Below are positions 24,930-33,149 of a stretch of 40,632 bases of DNA, one piece after another (the first letter of the stretch is position 1; every line of letters starts with the position of its first letter). The stretch lies in contig DAIDKO010000001.1 in assembly GCA_027450005.1 (NCBI GenBank), positions 1 to 40,632 on the forward strand. Direction: 5' to 3'. The position numbers and the translations under genes are program-made. The notes below the pieces were generated by a model, which was given only the letters and a program-made list of their open reading frames with translations, did no database searches and had not been told where the DNA came from. Source of the DNA: Rhodanobacter sp. (GTDB lineage Bacteria; Pseudomonadota; Gammaproteobacteria; Xanthomonadales; Rhodanobacteraceae).

Positions 24930-26024
24930 TCAATCAGCCTTTTCGTGTGTGCGGTCGCGCAACGTGCTGTCGCGCACGATCAGCTCGGTCTGCAACCGGT
25001 GTGGCAGACTGCTGCTGCCTGCGTCGTGTTCATCCAGCAGCTCTAGCAGCGCGCCGACCATGGTGCGCGCCCCGAGCGTGAAGGACTGGCGGATCGTCGT
25101 CAGCGGAGGGTGGAAGTGGGCAGCAAAGTCCACGTCATCGTAACCGGCCACGAGTATGTCCCGGGGCACATCCAGCCCTCGCTCTCGCAACGATCCGATC
25201 GCTGCCATCGCCAGAAGATCGCTGGCGGCAAAGATCCCGTCCAGGCGAACCTTGCGGTCGAGCAGATCCAGCACTGCGATGCGACCCGCTGGAGCGAGAA
25301 AGGGGCTGGTGATGCGCAACTCGGGATCATGCCGCAGGGCATGCTTGCGCATGGCCGCCATGAAACCACGGTAACGCTGCGCAACCTCGGGCAATGCACG
25401 ATCGCCAAGGAAGGCGATGCGACGACAGCCCTGCTGAAGCAGGTGTTCGCCGACCAGCCGACCACCCTCGACGTTGCGCCCACCGACGCAGCAATAACGC
25501 TGGTCCGGCAATGCGGCACCCCACACCACGAGGGGCAGGCCCCGGTCTGCCATCGCGTTCAGCTGGGCGTGCTGGTGCCATTGACCTATCAGGATCACGC
25601 CGGCTGCACGCCCGCCGTCAACCAGCGTGCCCACCGAGTCCAATCGCTCCGCATCCAGCCGGACCAGCAGCATTTCGTAGCCAAGCTCGGTCAGTTCATC
25701 CGCCAGCGCACCGATCATGCCGTGGAGGAAGGGGTCGGAGAAGTTCTGCCGGCGGTTTTCTTCATACGGCACGACGACCGCGATGGTGCGGTTGGTACGC
25801 GAGCGCAGGTCGGTCGCGTTGCGGTTGATGGTGTAGTTGTACTTGCGCGCCAGTTCGGTGATGCGCGCGCGGGTCACGTCGTTGACCAGGGGGTTGCCCT
25901 TGAGCGCGCGCGAGACGGTGGAGGTGGCGACTCCCGCGAGGCGCGCGATGTCGGCCATCTGCAGGCGTTCCGGGGCAGCCTTGGTGGCATGGGCTGCCGG
26001 TTTGCCGCTCCGCTTCGTATTCAT
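24930..26024 (-). CDS. suxR: LacI-family transcriptional repressor, SuxR-like
   Basis: 364 residues. The N-terminal LacI HTH is clear: MADIARLAGVATSTVSRALKGNPLVNDVTRARITELARKYNY, with TSTVSRAL as the recognition helix. A periplasmic-binding-like sugar sensor domain follows, with IAVVVPYEENRRQNFSDPFLHGMI, DGIFAASDLLAMAAIGSL and the VAGYDDVDFAAHFHPPLTTIRQ end. ATG 26024 is chosen; GTG 26066 is also open. It lies directly upstream of the receptor gene on the same strand, with two LacI-type operators between, so it most likely represses the sucrose operon until sucrose or a derived sugar is present. Confidence 0.9.
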   Translation of the reverse strand: MNTKRSGKPAAHATKAAPERLQMADIARLAGVATSTVSRALKGNPLVNDVTRARITELARKYNYTINRNATDLRSRTNRTIAVVVPYEENRRQNFSDPFLHGMIGALADELTELGYEMLLVRLDAERLDSVGTLVDGGRAAGVILIGQWHQHAQLNAMADRGLPLVVWGAALPDQRYCCVGGRNVEGGRLVGEHLLQQGCRRIAFLGDRALPEVAQRYRGFMAAMRKHALRHDPELRITSPFLAPAGRIAVLDLLDRKVRLDGIFAASDLLAMAAIGSLRERGLDVPRDILVAGYDDVDFAAHFHPPLTTIRQSFTLGARTMVGALLELLDEHDAGSSSLPHRLQTELIVRDSTLRDRTHEKAD

Positions 26025-26479
26025 GCTTTGGTCCAACTCGAGCCGGTGCCCTCGCGCATTGACCAATCAGGTTCTGGATCGTTCCGAGATGACAGGCTTG
26101 CGAAGGATGACGCAGACGGCATGAGATCGCTCGTTGAGTCGGTATCCCTTGGACTATCCGACAACCGTGCTTTGACAGCAAGTATCCAACTGCACATGCA
26201 TCTTGACTGTTGGCGGGTGTGTGGTGCCGTACTCGGGCAACGCAGCCTCCCATACTGTCGAGATGCGTTATCCCGCACGGCCGGAACCTGCACGACCTAA
26301 CGCCACTACTGAGTAGCCTTAGTGTGCGAAGCCGGGACCTCCGGTAACGAGCCTTGTGTGGTGCAACAACGGGGAGAGCCGTGGCCAAGTCTCTTGAAAG
26401 ACGGAATGTCCTGGCACAGCTTGGCGGCCGACAAGAAATTATCCTTAAGGCGCGTCTGTCACATCGAACCGTTCGGGGA
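26025..26479. other. Gap without recognisable gene
   Basis: 455 bp between the LacI-type repressor gene and the CHAD-domain gene. It must contain the repressor promoter. I found no convincing protein, operator or terminator here; the short open frames give no familiar motif. Confidence 0.4.
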
Positions 26480-27280
26480 TCAGCGCGATGCGCTGTCGAT
26501 CTCGGCACGCAGTCGGTGGCGCATTCGTTTCCGTACGGCGGGCGGCACGTCGATCCGCTTCAAATGGGTCCTGAGCATGTGCAGGTCCTGGAGGCGCCCG
26601 AGGCGGTCCGACTGTATGTTTAGCGCATGGATGGACGCGTAATGGGGATCACGGGGAGGTCCCTTCCACGATGGCTCCATTTTCCGCACCGTGCGGATCA
26701 CCTGGTATTGCATGCGAAGGCGTCGCAGGCGCCGACGCCAGTGGTGGCTGCTGTCGGCCCCCGGCTCCTGCTGTGCTCTCCGTTCTGCCTTAGCCAGCCG
26801 GCGTGCACTGCGGGTGATACCCGCGGCAAGATGGCTGTCGTCGAGGTGATGCCACGGCAACGCCTCGATTGCCTGGGCAAGGGTGTCGAGGCGGGCCCGC
26901 CGCGAAGCGAAGTCCGGGTCCGCGGCAAGGGCTTTCGCAAGAAGCTTCTCGCGTCGCGCGGCGAGCTTTGCCATGGCGGCGGGCCAGATGCTCTGCCCGC
27001 CATCCAAGGCGAGGCCGCCAGCCGTCACCACCACGACGTGGGCGTCACGCAGGTCCGACAGGTCGACGCAGAGCTGTCGCAGTCCTTTGTCGATGACATC
27101 CGTTTCTGGCCCGAGCCCCGGCTGGCACAGGGCCAGCAGGCTGCGCAGCCGGCGAATGGCCTTGCGCATGCGATGGATCGTGATGTGCCTGTTCCTGCGC
27201 TGGGTGAGCGAACGCATGGCCTGGTCGACCTGGGCCGCGGCCTGGGCGGCGAATGCCGGTCCTGGGAAATGTGCGGTCAT
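26480..27280 (-). CDS. CHAD domain protein
   Basis: 266 residues, mostly alpha-helical and rich in Arg, Lys and His. The CHAD signature is RHITIHRMRKAIRRLRSLLAL near the N-terminus, followed by DLRDAHVVVV and, in the second half, HHWRRRLRRLRMQYQVIR and RLGRLQDLHMLRTHL. The conserved His and basic residues of CHAD domains bind polyphosphate. Here the domain stands alone, without the CYTH domain it is sometimes fused to. ATG 27280 gives MTAHFPGPAFAAQAAAQ. Neighbours give no functional hint. Confidence 0.85.
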   Translation of the reverse strand: MTAHFPGPAFAAQAAAQVDQAMRSLTQRRNRHITIHRMRKAIRRLRSLLALCQPGLGPETDVIDKGLRQLCVDLSDLRDAHVVVVTAGGLALDGGQSIWPAAMAKLAARREKLLAKALAADPDFASRRARLDTLAQAIEALPWHHLDDSHLAAGITRSARRLAKAERRAQQEPGADSSHHWRRRLRRLRMQYQVIRTVRKMEPSWKGPPRDPHYASIHALNIQSDRLGRLQDLHMLRTHLKRIDVPPAVRKRMRHRLRAEIDSASR

Positions 27281-27519
27281 GCTGTCGTCTCGCCCAAGAT
27301 CCCCTGCCTAGATTGTAGTCGGGCAGGGGTAACTCTGCACGGCGGGCAGATGCGGCAAAGCTGTGTCGACTCGACGCATGGCACTCCTCGACCGGCGGAC
27401 TTACGGATTGGGTCGCCTGCAAGAGAGCTGACATGGCGCCGTGCAAGGTACCCCAGATGCTTTCGAAGGCATCGCCTAAGGTAGGTCGACACGACCTGGT
27501 TCAGGCCGATGCAGACGCC

Positions 27520-27676
27520 GCAGCGGTCGATGTACACGTCGACGACCTCGGCAGTGCTCGAGTGACTCACCTATTGCCGCCACATTGTGGAAACCGGTAA
27601 CGACAGCTACCCTTTTGGCCACCACGCCGCCCACGCCAAGATGGAGATCCGGGACACCCGCTTGTCCAAGCACTGA
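27520..27676 (+). pseudogene. IS21-family IstB C-terminal remnant
   Basis: In one frame the plus strand reads TSAVLE, a TGA, then LTYCRHIVETGNDSYPFGHH and on to a TGA at 27674. This resembles the C-terminus of IstB ATPases of IS21 elements (LLDRL THHCHIVETGNDSYRF...). Only this tail remains, with a nonsense codon, and no istA or terminal repeats are visible. It is the only recognisable item in the gap from 27281 to 27863; the rest of that gap shows nothing I can name. Confidence 0.5.
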
Positions 27677-27863
27677 GCTAAGCTGCCACCGCAACGGGTG
27701 GCTCGCCTTTCGATGAAATGCCCCGCTCAGTTAAGGGGTGAAAATTAACACCAGCGACAACAGTACCGTGTTCAACTGCCTCCAGCCGTTGTTGTTCCGT
27801 CGGGATGCACGGCCGGTGACAGAGCAGCAATGACAATGACCGTCGATCTCTAGGGAGGTTTTG

Positions 27864-28229
27864 ATGTCTATCGCGAAAGTGGTGAGTGGGGTGTTGGCGC
27901 TGGGGCTGTACCTTGCCGCATCGGCGACATGGGCTGCCGAAGGACCGCACACCTATTCGGCGGATGACGTCGCAGCGGGGAAGGCGGTCTATACCGGTAC
28001 CTGCATCGCCTGCCATGGCGCCAACGGAAAGGGGCTGTTGCCAGGCACTCCGGATTTCACCAAGGCCGGCGGTGTGCTTAGCCTATCCGACGAGGTGCTG
28101 GAGGACCGTATCATCCACGGCTTCAGCACTGGCGATGTCGCCATGCCGCCCGACGGCGGTAATGCCAGCCTGAAAGAGTCGGACATCAAGCACGTGATCG
28201 CCTACCTGCACGCCACATTCGGACATTGA
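27864..28229 (+). CDS. Small secreted c-type cytochrome
   Basis: 121 residues. A signal peptide (MSIAKVVSGVLALGLYLAASATWA) is followed by a single class I cytochrome c domain. The heme site is CIACHGANGKG, the sixth ligand Met is probably in DVAMPPDGG, and the C-terminal helix is DIKHVIAYLHATF. It should be a periplasmic electron carrier or the subunit of a larger redox enzyme. ATG 27864 is preceded by a strong AGGGAGG ribosome binding site (27852-27858). No oxidoreductase partner gene is adjacent, so the electron donor and acceptor are unknown. Confidence 0.92.
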   Translation: MSIAKVVSGVLALGLYLAASATWAAEGPHTYSADDVAAGKAVYTGTCIACHGANGKGLLPGTPDFTKAGGVLSLSDEVLEDRIIHGFSTGDVAMPPDGGNASLKESDIKHVIAYLHATFGH

Positions 28230-28466
28230 TCGGGGCAAAGCCTTGCGGTCGCCTACGTGCTCGATCCGACAGCGTAGGCATATCCCCGGTTTGTCGGCTG
28301 GATCGAGATGGCAGGGAAGGGCGTCTGGCTGACTGAATGGCTCGAGGATCACCGGTCTCTTCCAGGTTGACCTCAGTGGGCCGAAAACCGGTTGGAGCAA
28401 GTTTGTGTTAGCGCTCGTGACCAAGAAGCTAACGCGAAGGCGCCGTCAGCTAGCGAATTCAGGAGG

Positions 28467-29288
28467 TCACCAGATGAGCTGAGCAAGGTGGAGTAGCACG
28501 CCTGCCAGGCTCCTCAGATCTTGAAGGTTGTGGGCGAGAACACGTCGAAGGTTCAGTGCCGAACCGCCCCGTAGATAGCTTAGCCAGGCGGTGGGAGCTT
28601 CTGAGCCTGGCAAGTCGTCCTCTCTTATCACTCCCAGCAGCTCACGCTCGGCGGTCGCCAGGCGGCAGTTCTGCCAGACAGTCTTCCAGCGACGGCGCAC
28701 GGGATGGAGCAGATCAAGATGTCCCAGCCCAGAAAGCGGATTCGGCATCCGGGTCAGCCGATAGCGCGTGGCCAATAACGGCGCGTCGTAGCATTTGCCG
28801 TTGTAGCTCACGAGTACGGTGTCCGGCTGCAGCCAGGTCGCGAACACGCGTAGCATGGCGATTTCGGCGGCAATCGTGGTGATCGTCAGCTGACGCACAC
28901 GGAAGCGCCCATCGGGCAGCCAGTCTGCCGCCCCGATCATCCAGGCACGTGTACCGGTGCCGCCGGCGAGCCCCGTCGTCTCGGTATCAAAGTGCAGCAG
29001 CCGTCGATGGGCTACTGGCTCCGCCCAGCGTGCAAAGGTGGTATCGATCAGAGGCTCAGGGGAGCCCCAGTCCATCATCGCCTCCGTGAGGAACAGCCCG
29101 GGGGCGATTTCGGTCCCCGGCACGAACCGGTCACTTGCTGCGTTTCCCTTGGGCGCCCCTTGGATGCGCGTGCGCTGGCGGATTAGTTGGAGTACGTCCG
29201 GTGAAAGCGCAGGTTTGGGGGGAGGGATTCGCGATGCGTGACCGGACTGTGTACGCAGTTGTCGCAGCCGATCGGCCAGCGCGCTCAC
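28467..29288 (-). CDS. mrfB: RNase H-like exonuclease, MrfB/YprB family
   Basis: 273 residues with a DEDDh-type exonuclease core: HFDTETTGLAGGTGTRAWMIG (first acidic pair), VLVSYNGKCYDAPLLATRYRL (second), and HLDLLHPVRRRWK...CRLATAERELLG. This is the YprB/MrfB type, which in Bacillus subtilis acts with the helicase MrfA in repair of mitomycin C lesions. The GTG start at 29288 overlaps the helicase stop by four bases, so the pair is co-translated. No tetratricopeptide tail as in some YprB proteins is visible. The name is given by family and operon. Confidence 0.8.
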   Translation of the reverse strand: MSALADRLRQLRTQSGHASRIPPPKPALSPDVLQLIRQRTRIQGAPKGNAASDRFVPGTEIAPGLFLTEAMMDWGSPEPLIDTTFARWAEPVAHRRLLHFDTETTGLAGGTGTRAWMIGAADWLPDGRFRVRQLTITTIAAEIAMLRVFATWLQPDTVLVSYNGKCYDAPLLATRYRLTRMPNPLSGLGHLDLLHPVRRRWKTVWQNCRLATAERELLGVIREDDLPGSEAPTAWLSYLRGGSALNLRRVLAHNLQDLRSLAGVLLHLAQLIW

Positions 29289-31693
29289 AGCGCCACCAAG
29301 AGCGCCAATACGCGCAAGGCCAACGCTTTTGGCGTCGTGTCCGCCGTTTCATCCGCCGCGAGTACCGGTCCCACGCAGCCTGGGCAGCCGCCCGTGCACG
29401 CGCAGCGTTCGATCAAGGTGATCGATTGCGCCACCAGATCCTCGTGCCGCTGGAACAACGGCTCGCTCTGACCGATCCCGCCGGGAAAGGCGTCGTAAAG
29501 GTAGACAGTCGGCGTGAACGGCGCCTCCGCGGCCAGGGCTGCCGGTTGCCCATCGGTGCCGCGAATCTGACCCCGACCGTTCGAGTCGGCACTCACGAAC
29601 CAGGCGCCGTCGCCGCTGCCGACGGCCTTCTGCAGGTCGCGTGCCTCGGCCATCACGGCCACCGTGGCGACGATGTGCAGCGCATACGCCGCACCGAGGA
29701 AGCCATCAAGCGCCTGCTGCCGCTGCTCGAATGCCGCGTCGAGCACCACTTGCGGCAGCTGCCACCATACCGCGGTGGTATGCAGCTCCTGGTCGGGCAG
29801 GTTCACCGGTCCGTAGCCGATGTTTTCGTGTGAGTAGAAGCGAATCTTCTTGTAGCCCGGTACGCGCCGCACGACGTACACCTCGCCGTGATGCGCATCG
29901 CCGCAGCCAGCCCGGGCGTTCGCGAAGCTCTCGAGCACCTTGAGCTTGGTGTAGTCGATCGCATCGGTGTAGTAGTCGACGTGGGTACGCGTGACGTAGG
30001 CCTTGCGGCCCTCCCAGTCCAGCCGTTCCACCTGGTAGGGCACGGACTGGATCATGTGGATGGCGCCCTCATACAGCGTCACTGGCGCGGCCGTGTAGTC
30101 GACCTCGGCGATGATCGTCTGCCGGCCGTCGGTGCGGTCGACCACCACGAAGTTGCCGTCGGCGACGGAACGCAGCGAGACGGCGATGGCCGGGTAGCTG
30201 TCCGCGATCCACTCCCAGCGATCGCCTTCGCGATGGAGCACGCCTTCCTCGCCCAGCACGTCGAGCCAGGGCGTCGCGACTTCGGTACCGAATAACTCGT
30301 CGCCCACGAACGGCAACTCGAAGGCGGCACACCGAATATGGTCCAGCAGGATCAACGGCTGGTTCGGCTGGACGCGGGCATGCTCCGGTGGCGCCCCTTG
30401 GAAGAACTCCGGGTGCCGCACCAGGTACTGGTCGAGCGGGTCGGAGCTGGCCACCAGCACTCCCAACGCCGATTGCTGCCGGCGACCGGCACGGCCGAAA
30501 CGCTGCCAGGTCGCGGCGACGGAGCCGGGGTAGCCGTTCAGGACCACCGCATCGAGGCTGCCGATGTCTACGCCGAGCTCCAGCGCCGAGGTGCTGACGA
30601 TGCCGTCGATGGTGCCGGCGCGCATCTCCCGCTCCGCGGCGCGCCGCTCCTTGGGCAGGTAGCCGCCGCGATAGGCCCGGATCCGTGCGGGCTTGCGTGG
30701 ATCGCTGTCGAACACATCCTTCAGGTACTTGGTCAGCACCTCGACCATGGTGCGCGACTGCGCGAAGACCAACGTCTTCAGACCCGACTTGATAGCTAGC
30801 CGTGCGATACGGTTGGTTTGCGAGCGCGCCGAGGCACGCAGTCCCAGGTCGGGGTTGACCACGGGCGGATTCCACAGGAGGACGTGCTTGTCGCCGGTGG
30901 GCGCGCCGCTCTCGGTGATTGCAGTGACTGCATCTTCGATCAGCGCTTCGGCGTGTTCCTTCGGATTGCCGATGGTGGCCGAGCACAGGATGAATTGCGG
31001 GGTCACGCCGTAGAACGCGCACACGCGCTTCAGTCGACGGATCACGTTGGCCACATGGGAGCCGAACACCCCGCGGTAGGTGTGTACCTCGTCGATCACG
31101 ACATAGCGCAGGTTCTCGAAGAACTGGGCCCACTTGGTGTGATGCGGCAGGATCGCCTGGTGCAGCATGTCCGGGTTACTCACCACGATGTCGCCGTGCA
31201 GCCGAATGGCCTGACGTGCATCGCCGGGAGTGTCACCATCGAAGGTGAAGGCCTTCACGCCCAGCGCTCCGGCCTGGTTGAGGTCCAGCAGTTCCGCCAC
31301 CTGGTCCTGCGCCAGCGCCTTGGTCGGAAAGAGGTACAACGCCTTGGCATGCTGGGTCATCGCCGCGGCGATCACCGGCAGCGTGTAGCAGAGCGACTTG
31401 CCCGACGCGGTAGGCGTGACGATAGCCACATGTTCCCCCGACTGTGCCGAAGCCCAGGCCTGTGCCTGATGGCTGTAAAGCTCGGCGATGCCGCGCGAGC
31501 GCAGGGCTTGTGCCAGCGCAGGTGGCAAATCGCCAGGCAACGGTGCAAAGGCGCCTTCCTGGCCGGGCACCTTGAAGGCTCCGGTGATGCAGGCGGCATA
31601 ACGTTGGGTCAGCCGCTGGACCAGCGTGAGGCCATCGCCAGAGCGGCGCAGCACCAGCTCATCGGTTGCGTAGCGGTCGGGAAGGGCATTCAT
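29285..31693 (-). CDS. mrfA: DEAD/DEAH helicase with DUF1998, MrfA/YprA family
   Basis: About 802 residues from ATG 31693 (MNALPDRYATDELVL); an in-frame ATG at 31738 would add 15. Superfamily 2 helicase motifs are clear: Q-like LYSHQAQAW, Walker A TPTASGKS, YLFPTKALAQDQ, DEVH in VVIDEVHTYRG, SAT in ILCSATIGNP, then VSTSALELGVDIGSLDAVV and the final QRFGRAGR. The C-terminal domain ends with a four-cysteine motif CACTGGCPGCVGP, typical of MrfA. It pairs with the MrfB-like exonuclease and faces away from the lexA cassette, which fits a DNA-damage role. Confidence 0.9.
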   Translation of the reverse strand: MNALPDRYATDELVLRRSGDGLTLVQRLTQRYAACITGAFKVPGQEGAFAPLPGDLPPALAQALRSRGIAELYSHQAQAWASAQSGEHVAIVTPTASGKSLCYTLPVIAAAMTQHAKALYLFPTKALAQDQVAELLDLNQAGALGVKAFTFDGDTPGDARQAIRLHGDIVVSNPDMLHQAILPHHTKWAQFFENLRYVVIDEVHTYRGVFGSHVANVIRRLKRVCAFYGVTPQFILCSATIGNPKEHAEALIEDAVTAITESGAPTGDKHVLLWNPPVVNPDLGLRASARSQTNRIARLAIKSGLKTLVFAQSRTMVEVLTKYLKDVFDSDPRKPARIRAYRGGYLPKERRAAEREMRAGTIDGIVSTSALELGVDIGSLDAVVLNGYPGSVAATWQRFGRAGRRQQSALGVLVASSDPLDQYLVRHPEFFQGAPPEHARVQPNQPLILLDHIRCAAFELPFVGDELFGTEVATPWLDVLGEEGVLHREGDRWEWIADSYPAIAVSLRSVADGNFVVVDRTDGRQTIIAEVDYTAAPVTLYEGAIHMIQSVPYQVERLDWEGRKAYVTRTHVDYYTDAIDYTKLKVLESFANARAGCGDAHHGEVYVVRRVPGYKKIRFYSHENIGYGPVNLPDQELHTTAVWWQLPQVVLDAAFEQRQQALDGFLGAAYALHIVATVAVMAEARDLQKAVGSGDGAWFVSADSNGRGQIRGTDGQPAALAAEAPFTPTVYLYDAFPGGIGQSEPLFQRHEDLVAQSITLIERCACTGGCPGCVGPVLAADETADTTPKALALRVLALLVAL

Positions 31694-31862
31694 GCAGCGG
31701 TCTCGGCACGTCGGGAGCGCAGTAAATCGCGGGGCCATCTCACGCCGTGAGATCGCAACAGGGGAGGCTGGGTCGAACGGGGGATCGACGGACGCACAGG
31801 AAGTCGCACTAACCCCTTGATCCGATTCGGGTGGCTGATGGGAGCCACTTTTTCACTTTCAT

Positions 31863-31882
31863 TTTCACCTAAAGAGGTGAAA
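31863..31882. promoter_or_regulatory. Perfect inverted repeat over the lexA ribosome binding site
   Basis: TTTCACCT-AAAG-AGGTGAAA has two perfect 8-base arms. It ends two bases before the lexA ATG (31885), and the right arm contains the only Shine-Dalgarno candidate (AGAGGTGA). It may be a LexA autoregulatory operator of a non-E. coli type. As RNA it would also form an 8-bp hairpin that hides the ribosome binding site. Confidence 0.6.
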
Positions 31883-31884
31883 CT

Positions 31885-32514
31885 ATGCGTGCCATGACAC
31901 TACAGCTCACCCACCGCCAGTCGAACGTCCTTGCCTTCATTCGCAGCTATCTCGCGCGGCATGGCGAGGCACCGACGCTTGAGGACATCGGCGACTCCCT
32001 GGCGATCGCCAGCGTCAGCGCGGTGCTGAAGCACGTGCGCTCGCTCGAGGCCAAGGGCCGGCTTGTCATCACCCCGAACCAGGCCCGCGGCATCCGCCTG
32101 GTGGAAGAGGAAGATCCGCTGGATCGTGACACGCTGGAGCTGCCGCTGGTGGGCAAGATCGCGGCCGGCGAGCCGATCGTGTCCACGGATCGCATTGAAC
32201 GGACGGTGCGCGTTGCCCGCACACTGTTTCGGACATGCCCGGATTACCTGCTGCGCGTGGTCGGTCGGTCGATGATCGGCGAGGGCATCCACGACGGTGA
32301 CCTGGTCGCCGTGAAGGCGACGCCCGTTGCCCGCCACGGCCAAGTGGTGGTGGCGCGGGTCGCGGGCGACAGCTTCACCATCAAGAAGCTGTACCAGAAG
32401 GACGGCGTGATCCGTCTTCTGCCTAACAGCCCGGGGTACCGGCCGATCGAGGTCGACCCCACCGAGGACTTTGCGATTGAAGGGCTGTACGCCGGCCTGA
32501 TCCGAGGTGCGTGA
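31885..32514 (+). CDS. lexA: LexA repressor
   Basis: 209 residues. The N-terminal winged helix (LTHRQSNVLAFIRSYLARHGEAPTLEDIG) is followed by the S24 peptidase domain. The self-cleavage Ala-Gly is in GKIAAGEPI, the catalytic Ser in VVGRSMIGEGIHDGDL, and the Lys in DSFTIKKLYQK. It represses SOS genes until RecA filaments trigger cleavage. The recognition helix differs from E. coli LexA (SVSAVLKHVRSLEAKG), so it likely reads another operator. It heads lexA-imuA-imuB-dnaE2; its stop shares one base with the imuA ATG. Confidence 0.95.
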   Translation: MRAMTLQLTHRQSNVLAFIRSYLARHGEAPTLEDIGDSLAIASVSAVLKHVRSLEAKGRLVITPNQARGIRLVEEEDPLDRDTLELPLVGKIAAGEPIVSTDRIERTVRVARTLFRTCPDYLLRVVGRSMIGEGIHDGDLVAVKATPVARHGQVVVARVAGDSFTIKKLYQKDGVIRLLPNSPGYRPIEVDPTEDFAIEGLYAGLIRGA

Positions 32515-33137
32515 TGGGCGCGGTGGTGGCCCTTTCTGAGTTGCTCGACGCACGTCAGGTCTGGCGCGGTCGGGCGGTACCGGTGCCGGCGGGTGCGGAG
32601 CCGACCGGTTGGTCGGCACTGGATGCCGTGCTGCCGGCCCAAGGCTGGCCCGAGGCATCGGTCACCGAGATCTTGCTGCCGGCTGATGGCGTGGGTGAGC
32701 TTCGTCTGGTGATGCCGACGCTGGCGCGGCTGAGCCATGGGGCGCGCCCGGTGGCGTTGGTCACGCCTCCGTATCTGCCCTGCGCGATGGGGTGGCGCCA
32801 ACGGGGCGTGACGTTGCGGAACCTGCACGTGGTGCAGGCGCCGGAAAGCGACGTGCTGTGGGCCATGGAGCAATGCCTTCGCTCGGGGAGTTGCTCCGCC
32901 GTACTGGCCTGGCCACGGCAGGCGGATGATCGCGCGCTGCGCCGTCTGCAGATGGCCGCCGACACCGGTCGTGCGCTCGCCTTCGTGTTCCGGGACAGCA
33001 AGCACCTTGCGCAGTCCTCGCCGGCACCCTTGCGTCTGGCCCTGGAGTTGGCGCCCGCACCCGGCATCCGGGTACACAAGTGTCGTGGTGGCCAGCCGCC
33101 GGCCATGCCGGTGGCATGGCCGGAAGGCGTGCATTGA
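32514..33137 (+). CDS. imuA: ImuA, RecA-like accessory protein of mutagenic repair
   Basis: 207 residues. It has the ImuA/SulA-RecA-like features GWSALDAVLPAQGWPEASVTEILL and the central MGWRQRGVTLRNLHVV. There is no intact Walker A GKT, as expected for short ImuA. It acts with ImuB and DnaE2 in damage-induced translesion synthesis. The start ATG 32514 shares one base with the lexA stop (TGATG). imuB begins 12 bp after its stop. Confidence 0.85.
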   Translation: MGAVVALSELLDARQVWRGRAVPVPAGAEPTGWSALDAVLPAQGWPEASVTEILLPADGVGELRLVMPTLARLSHGARPVALVTPPYLPCAMGWRQRGVTLRNLHVVQAPESDVLWAMEQCLRSGSCSAVLAWPRQADDRALRRLQMAADTGRALAFVFRDSKHLAQSSPAPLRLALELAPAPGIRVHKCRGGQPPAMPVAWPEGVH

Positions 33138-33149
33138 GGATCGGCCGCG

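Noticed and set aside
26059..26070. TTGAC-CA-ATCAG near the LacI-type repressor gene, resembling an FNR site.
   Set aside because: The spacer is two bases instead of four, so the half-sites are on wrong faces for an FNR dimer.
27737..27752. GGTG-N8-CACC inverted arms upstream of the cytochrome c gene, recalling the lexA repeat.
   Set aside because: Only four bases per arm pair and the interior does not match; too weak to call an operator.
28230..28466. Possible insertion-sequence end between the cytochrome c and mrfB genes.
   Set aside because: I could not find a transposase fragment or paired terminal repeats to support it.
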